From Priapulus caudatus (lineage: Eukaryota; Priapulida; Priapulimorpha; Priapulimorphida; Priapulidae), in NCBI RefSeq assembly GCF_000485595.1, contig NW_014577333.1, positions 200,136-236,866 of the forward strand: a DNA stretch of 36,731 nucleotides. The letters run 5' to 3'. This document shows, piece by piece, positions 31,738 to 36,731 of this stretch (within the stretch, counting starts at the first letter, position 1; every line of letters begins with the position of its first letter). The translations under genes and the position numbers were made by a program. The notes beneath the pieces are model-generated. The model did no database searches. It saw only the letters and a program-made list of their open reading frames with translations, and was not told the origin of the DNA.

Positions 31738-32597
31738 AAGCACACGCACGCACGCACGGCACGCACGTGTACCGCACACGCGCGCACACACGCACGCACG
31801 CTGTACGTGCACACACTCGCAGCCGACAGCGCATGCACGCACCTGTAAGTTCACACGCACCGCACGCACGCACGCACGCACGCACGTGTACGTACACACG
31901 CACGCCCGCACGCACGCACGCACGTGTACGTGCACACGCACGCACACCTCATGCACGCCCGTGTACGTGCACACGCACGCATGCACGCACGTGTACGTGC
32001 AACACACGCACGCACGTCTACGTGCACATTGCACGCACGCGCCACGACGACGCACGCACGCACGCGTACGTGCCACACACACGGACGCACGCACGCACGT
32101 GTAGGTGCACACGCACGCACACACTCAGCACGCACGTGTACGTGCACACCCGCACGCATGCACGCACGTGTACGTGCCACACGGCACGCACGCACGCCAC
32201 GTGATGCACTGCACGCCGGCACGCACCCAGCGCCATGCACGCACGTACGTCACGCCAACGCACGCACGCACGGCACACCACACACGCACGGCATGCACGC
32301 ACGTTTACGTGCGCACACGTGTACGTGCACACGCACGCATGCACGCACGTGTACGTGCACTGCACTTGTACGTGTCATGCGCCGCACGCACGCACGTGTA
32401 CGTGGCAGCCACGACGACGCACGCCCGCACGTGTACGTGTACTTGCCACGCACGCACGCACGGCGTCACGCATGCACGCCGTGTAGCGTGCACACGCACA
32501 CACGCACGCACGTGTACGTGCACACGCACGCACGCACGTGTAAGTTTACACGCACGCACGCACACACGCACGCACGCACGCACGTGTACGTGCACTA
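31738..32597. repeat. GTGTACGT / ACGC minisatellite, array 2
   Basis: About 860 bp with the same core and spacers as the array at 29447-30385: CACGTGTACGTGCACACGC followed by variable numbers of ACGC. It is bounded by unrelated unique sequence on both sides. Frequent single-base gains and losses between units could be true divergence or long-read error. Confidence 0.9.
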
Positions 32598-32839
32598 CAT
32601 GAACAGCGCTTTCTATCAGAACATGTAGTCATTCATCTGTAAATGTCAAGCAGCACGCTTCGCTTCTGCCAACCACAACACATAACAAATACACGTGACC
32701 TGATCTATGACGTCACGTGAAACACGCTATACACTTTCGAATGTCTACGATGCACTGTTGCGATTTTTTCCCTTTTTTCTCTTTTTTCCCGATTTTTTCT
32801 CTTTTTCCGATTTTTTCCCTTTTTTTTATCAAAACTGAC

Positions 32840-32917
32840 TCGGACTCGGACTCGGACTCAGACTCGGGTGATGTGGACTTGGACTCGGACTCGGACTCGG
32901 GGGGTGCGGACTCGACT
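32840..32917 (+). repeat. (GACTCG)n subterminal repeat
   Basis: Two runs of GACTCG-type hexamers separated by GGTGATGTGGACTT lie just inside the right end of the hAT-like element and are echoed at about 31248-31280 near its left end. A (TTTTTC)n-like pyrimidine tract (32764-32828) precedes them. Confidence 0.85.
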
Positions 32918-33178
32918 ACAACACTGACATACATACATACGAACTCAAATATAGATTAGATATACTACCAGAAAAAATGACATCTTGAGATTGAAGATCT
33001 ACGTAATTTTCCATAAGCTATACACCAAAGTACTAGTTAACTGCTGTGTGGAAGTTTTGCTCTGACAATAAGAAAGAATTATATTGCCAAGCAACTCGAT
33101 CAAGTCTGCAATGTTGAAACCAGAACATCAACTTTATGAGAGACTGCTTTTATTGACGTGGGGAGGATGGCGTGTACA

Positions 33179-33340
33179 ATCACCCCCCCCCCTACTTTCA
33201 GGAGGAAAATGGGGGATTCAAAATTTTCTGGGGGCATCTGACAGGGGCGTAGATAGCGGGGGGATGGGGGTATATCCCCCCACACTTATTGAGGTGGGTG
33301 GCTTAGATCACCCCTACTTTCAGGAAGAAAATAGGGAAAA
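33179..33340 (+). repeat. Degenerate dispersed-repeat fragment with C/G runs
   Basis: CCCCTACTTTCAGGAGGAAA at about 33189 recurs as CCCCTACTTTCAGGAAGAAA at about 33316. Between them is a strong hairpin (GGGGGTATATCCCCC, 33266-33280). This resembles worn non-autonomous DNA transposon sequence, but the ends are not defined. Confidence 0.45.
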
Positions 33341-33894
33341 AATTAATATTTTACAGACAATAAATACTGGATATTTATCTACAAATCCGTCATCGCCATT
33401 CATACTCTGGAACGTGACATACATCTACTGTAAAATGGCTGTAACTCGTTCCAAGAATGACATTATTTTACTGAAACTCAGACTGTTAATTTTGCATATA
33501 CGATTTTTTTTTCAAAATCCCCAAAGTCTTATCACTGCTCACGAAAGTTAAATCCTTGCTTTATTCAAAATTAGAATAGACATATTGAGAGTTGGGATAT
33601 TGAACTTTAACGGGAATTGAATGGGAAAATTCAATTTCATCTCACTTTTTTGGTGGGGATGGGGGTGCTGAGACCCGACCGGAAGTATAATCCCGATTTT
33701 GTATAAGGGGTGAAAATCTGCACTTTTTGGTTCAAATCTGGTTGTTTTTCTCATATTTTTTTGCAGTTTTAACGTTCTCAGTAAAATATATGTTTTATCA
33801 AAATTTCAGGGGAGATGATTCCAGTGCTGTTGTTGTCAATAGGGGGTCGGTAGCACGGGGCGGTCGCCCCCCCCCCCTGTGTGACTTGCTGCTT
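33341..33894. other. No gene recognised
   Basis: A+T-rich sequence, with a C-run of 11 near 33868-33878; no coding or inverted repeats identified. Confidence 0.5.
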
Positions 33895-34760
33895 TTTCAC
33901 GTATCAGGTAATGTGAAGACACACCATGAGAACTCACACGGGAAGAGAACCCATTTGAAGTGCGATCTGTTGTCGAGCTGCCTCTCGCACCCTGGTATGT
34001 GAAGACGGACCACGAGAACGCCAGCGGCAGAGAAACCATCTATAGTGTGATCTGTGAGTGCTGTCTTCTTCGAAATGGATTTCTATGGGAAGAGACACAT
34101 TGAGAACTCACGACGGCCCAAAGACCACAATCCACTTTAAGTGCGATTTGTGATGCTGGGCCTTTCTCCTGTCTGAGTCATGTTGAAAGCACGCAGCATA
34201 AGCACTCACACGGGAGAGAAACATTTAGAGGCTGATATCTGTGTCGATCGCTCCATATCGTGCACAGCTCCACCTGCTCACTGGTGAGAACACACAAAAG
34301 TGAGCACAGCATCACACAGGACGAGAGCAAACCGCATCTTAACGGTCGCGATACCAGGTCGTGATGCTGTATGTCATCAGTCATCTTGTGTGCGTCGAAC
34401 GGGACCACATCGATATTGACGCGACACGGACGATAAACCGTCACAGGTCGACTGATATGTAAGAATGCATGGCCTTTCACAGGGCAGCCGCATCAGGTCT
34501 ACTTAGGAGGAATATCTGGAGGCACATGAGAATGCACAGCGGGAACGAAAAACCGACTGGACTAAAGTCTGATCTGTGTGATGCTGCCTTCACTCTTCCG
34601 ACGTGCTGGTAGGTGATGAAGGAGACGCATCGAGACAGCACCGTAGGGGCGAGAAGAAAACCAATAGAAATAAAAACGCAAGGGAACAAAATCGTTGATT
34701 AGAATAGCTACACATGAAAAATTTTATAAGCACGGAAGAGAAAAAGCTCCTGCGATGACA
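33895..34760 (+). pseudogene. Decayed tandem C2H2 zinc-finger array
   Basis: No long frame survives, but finger and linker remnants recur along the plus strand in shifting frames. About 33910-33975 reads NVKTHHENSHGKRTHLKCDL; about 34010-34055 ENASGREKPSIVCDL; about 34200-34240 STHTGEKHLEADIC; about 34510-34590 IWRHMRMHSGN followed by EKPTGLKSDLCDAAFT; near 34625 a worn ETHRDSTVGARRKP. These correspond to H-x3-H-TGEKP-x-C units of a Krueppel-like array. Stops and frameshifts interrupt almost every unit, and Cys/His pairs are partly lost. It is unrelated in finger sequence to the intact gene at 15-18.7 kb, which uses long non-TGEKP linkers. Whether it was a gene in place or a copied fragment cannot be told; no plus-strand poly-A tail is seen. 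Confidence 0.75.
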
Positions 34761-34850
34761 AGAGCCCCCTAATAGAATGCGACACAGCGCGACGATCCGC
34801 AAAAAGAATTGCGCTTCAGCGATTGCTCTAACGTGATTGACGTGTTCGCT

Positions 34851-34940
34851 TTTTTTTTTTTTTTTTATTTTTTTTTTTATAGCTTATATTTATTTTTATT
34901 TCTGTTTTTTTTTTTTTTTTTTTTTTTTATTTTTTTTTTA
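34851..34940 (+). repeat. Duplicated poly-T tract
   Basis: Two T-runs, each interrupted by a single A and followed by ATAGCTTA or ATAAGCTA, suggest a tandem duplication of about 65-70 bp. Confidence 0.85.
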
Positions 34941-36466
34941 TAAGCTAGATACATTCAACACAGATTCGTAGCTATAACCCGTAAATTTGCGAGTGGAAGT
35001 TATTGAAAGTCAACGAATAGTTTTTAATTAATACCAACTATATACGCGGCGGCATATCGATCATAGGCGAAAACGTTCCGCGAGCCGTTCCGTGAGATTC
35101 CCGACAAATCTCCAATGTCAACGTTATAGAAAACTAACACAGGTGCGATCGTGGAATGTGACGCTAAAGAATTTTAAGAAATGTACGTCGATTCGTTCGT
35201 CAATATGAGTATAGTTAATATATATGAGTCACACTTTTTAATTATTAAACAATCGTCTCAATAAACTCAATATTCACAGAGCACCATACGCTAAGACTGT
35301 GTTTATATGTATTCTCAAATTTTGAAATGTAACCAATTCGTTCGCCCGTAGATAGTAGAGTTATCACTCTATACGGCCCCATAAGCTACATAGCCAGGTA
35401 GGGTGGGGCATGGAATGTCGTTGTGTGTGCGGGGGGGGGTCATAACGGCGTGCATGTGTGCGCTGCAAGCGCCAGCTAGTGCCTCAATGAGGATGCGGTG
35501 CCCCATGGCCGTTGGAGGTTCGGAATAAAACAGAAAATGCGCCCGAGGCCTAACTTATCGGCTCCACCGTGAGGTCAAAGTTGCACACCGCGCGCGAAAC
35601 CATGTTTCTGCGAAATCTACGTGTATCTTCGCTGACCAACTACAGTATATGATTTAGAAACATGTGGGGGGAATAGGGTTGGCGTGACGGCCGCACACTC
35701 GTGTCCACGGAAATATGTACACGTGTCTGAAATAAAATAGGTTTTAAATAAATAACATTTGGCTGGCGCGAACTAAAATTCACAAGGTGTATGGTTGTTG
35801 GAAATAGGGTGTGTTTGTAAACCGACATAAATGGTGGGACAAATGACAACGCGTACACCAATACCCGGTCCCACGCCGTGTGTCGGTCCACGAGCTGTAC
35901 TTTCGCTCGAGAACTCCGATGCCCTATGCAAGCCATTCCACCCTCAAAAAATCAATTCTAAAGACTTAACCTAGAATCCAAAATCCAATTTACAATGGCA
36001 ATTAAATCAATTATACAAAAGATTAAAAAATTATCTTACAAAAGACACAAAAATCTTTCATGTTATAGAAACATAAGTTATAAGTTGAATTAGTAAGGGA
36101 CTAACCACCGTGTGGCCATGCACGTGTTGTTTGTGAAACCTTGTTGTTGGTCCAGAGCGAGATTGAGACCGGCCTCTTATGCTGCCGTTCGTATGGCTGT
36201 TAGGCCAGCACATGATATCAGACTCCAGCAATACGTTTATGAGTACATGAGCTCTTTGTCGTCAAGTACTTTAACATGGCTGCAGCGTCGAAGGAACGAT
36301 GTTGTGAAGCCTCAGCAAAGGTAAACGGGAGATAGTGGCTGAACGTTTGCAGGGCAGGCGTGTAAGCGTCGAGGAAAAGTTCGCCCGCTGCATACTGCTG
36401 CTGGCTGCAGACGCCATGGAGAACAATGTCTGCCACAGCACGCTTGCTAGACAATAGACAGGATGT
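34941..36466. other. No gene recognised
   Basis: Unique sequence. Frames of up to about 98 codons (35640-35936, minus) match no family. A 9-10 G run lies at about 35431-35439. Confidence 0.5.
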
Positions 36467-36586
36467 TACGCGATTTCTCCTGAGATGTCTTCCGCCATTC
36501 GGGCTTCTATACATTAGGACGCCTCGGCTCGTCCTACATATAGAAACTCGTCCGAATGGGAAAGACACTCAGAGAGAAATCGCGTA
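36467..36586. repeat. Small foldback with about 55-bp arms
   Basis: TACGCGATTTCTC (36467) is mirrored by GAGAAATCGCGTA (ending 36586). Further pairing (CATTCGG/CCGAATG, TTCTATA/TATAGAA, TAGGACG/CGTCCTA) leaves almost no loop. Target duplication not evident. Confidence 0.7.
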
Positions 36587-36731
36587 CCGATGTAAACCGA
36601 GCAGCACGGCAGATCCCTGACATGACCGCAAAAAAGCAAGTGAGGTTTGCACGACCCTCCCTTGTCATGACCGTGGAAGCACAAGCCAGGGACGTCTCGA
36701 AACACTGGACGGCCCCCACGAGCAAGGAATG

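Larger units (their letters stand above)
31153..32926. mobile_element. hAT-like element with an internal minisatellite (1774 bp)
   Basis: The left end CAGTGTTGTAGGTCTCGAGG and the right end, read inward, CAGTGTTGTAGTCGAGTCC share their first 11 bases. ACATACAT borders both sides (31145-31152, 32927-32934), the right length for hAT, although the host is (ATAC)n. Subterminal regions are rich in GACTCG/GGTCTCGAG repeats. The interior carries the second GTGTACGT minisatellite; no transposase frame is recognised. Confidence 0.8.

Noticed and set aside
29447-32597. CRISPR-like reading of the repeated GTGTACGT cores with variable spacers
   Set aside because: The spacers are themselves ACGC repeats of varying length, unit spacing is irregular, and the genome is animal.
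34851-34940. Poly-T as the tail of a retrocopy of the decayed zinc-finger array
   Set aside because: The array is on the plus strand and would need poly-A, not poly-T, at its right end.
1-36731. tRNA, rRNA or small nuclear RNA genes
   Set aside because: No B-box-like GGTTCRANTCC with a matching cloverleaf, nor any recognised rRNA or snRNA core, was noticed by eye; a covariance-model search was not possible.

Overview
This is a stretch of animal nuclear genome, probably from a non-arthropod marine invertebrate. The evidence is long non-coding tracts of moderate A+T content, dense microsatellites, hAT-type transposon relics, interstitial TTAGGG-type repeats (typical of deuterostomes, molluscs, annelids and cnidarians, not of most insects or nematodes) and one large C2H2 zinc-finger gene. 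The species cannot be named from the sequence.

Layout. 1-4.7 kb: G-rich, GA and GTAT simple repeats with no gene. 4.7-6.2 kb: nested palindromic (foldback) repeats, one of them split by a 497-bp hAT element with an 8-bp target duplication. 6.2-14.8 kb: mostly anonymous sequence, with one unrecognised 136-codon ORF, an 81-bp tandem repeat and a scaffold gap whose two flanks are near copies. 15.0-18.7 kb: the only convincing gene, on the minus strand, encoding a large protein with about eleven C2H2/C2HC fingers, a CtBP-type PLDLT motif and an AT-hook. 18.8-21.6 kb: anonymous. 21.6-28.0 kb: a dense cluster of foldback elements, two of which carry CCCTAA arrays. 28.7-32.9 kb: an (ATAC)n/(ACGC)n tract interrupted by two unrelated inverted-repeat elements, each carrying about 0.9 kb of the same GTGTACGT-rich minisatellite. 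33.9-34.8 kb: a decayed zinc-finger array. 34.8-36.7 kb: poly-T, anonymous sequence and one further small foldback.

The genes do not form an operon or pathway; this is one regulatory gene in repeat-rich DNA. The most unusual material is structural: (1) a foldback family with ATCAAGAG ends and 3-bp target duplications in all three copies; (2) telomere-type arrays inside two different foldbacks; (3) one minisatellite family inside two different transposon-like elements; (4) stacked hairpin modules at 4.7-6.2 kb. No protein-coding defence, biosynthetic or other multi-gene system is visible.
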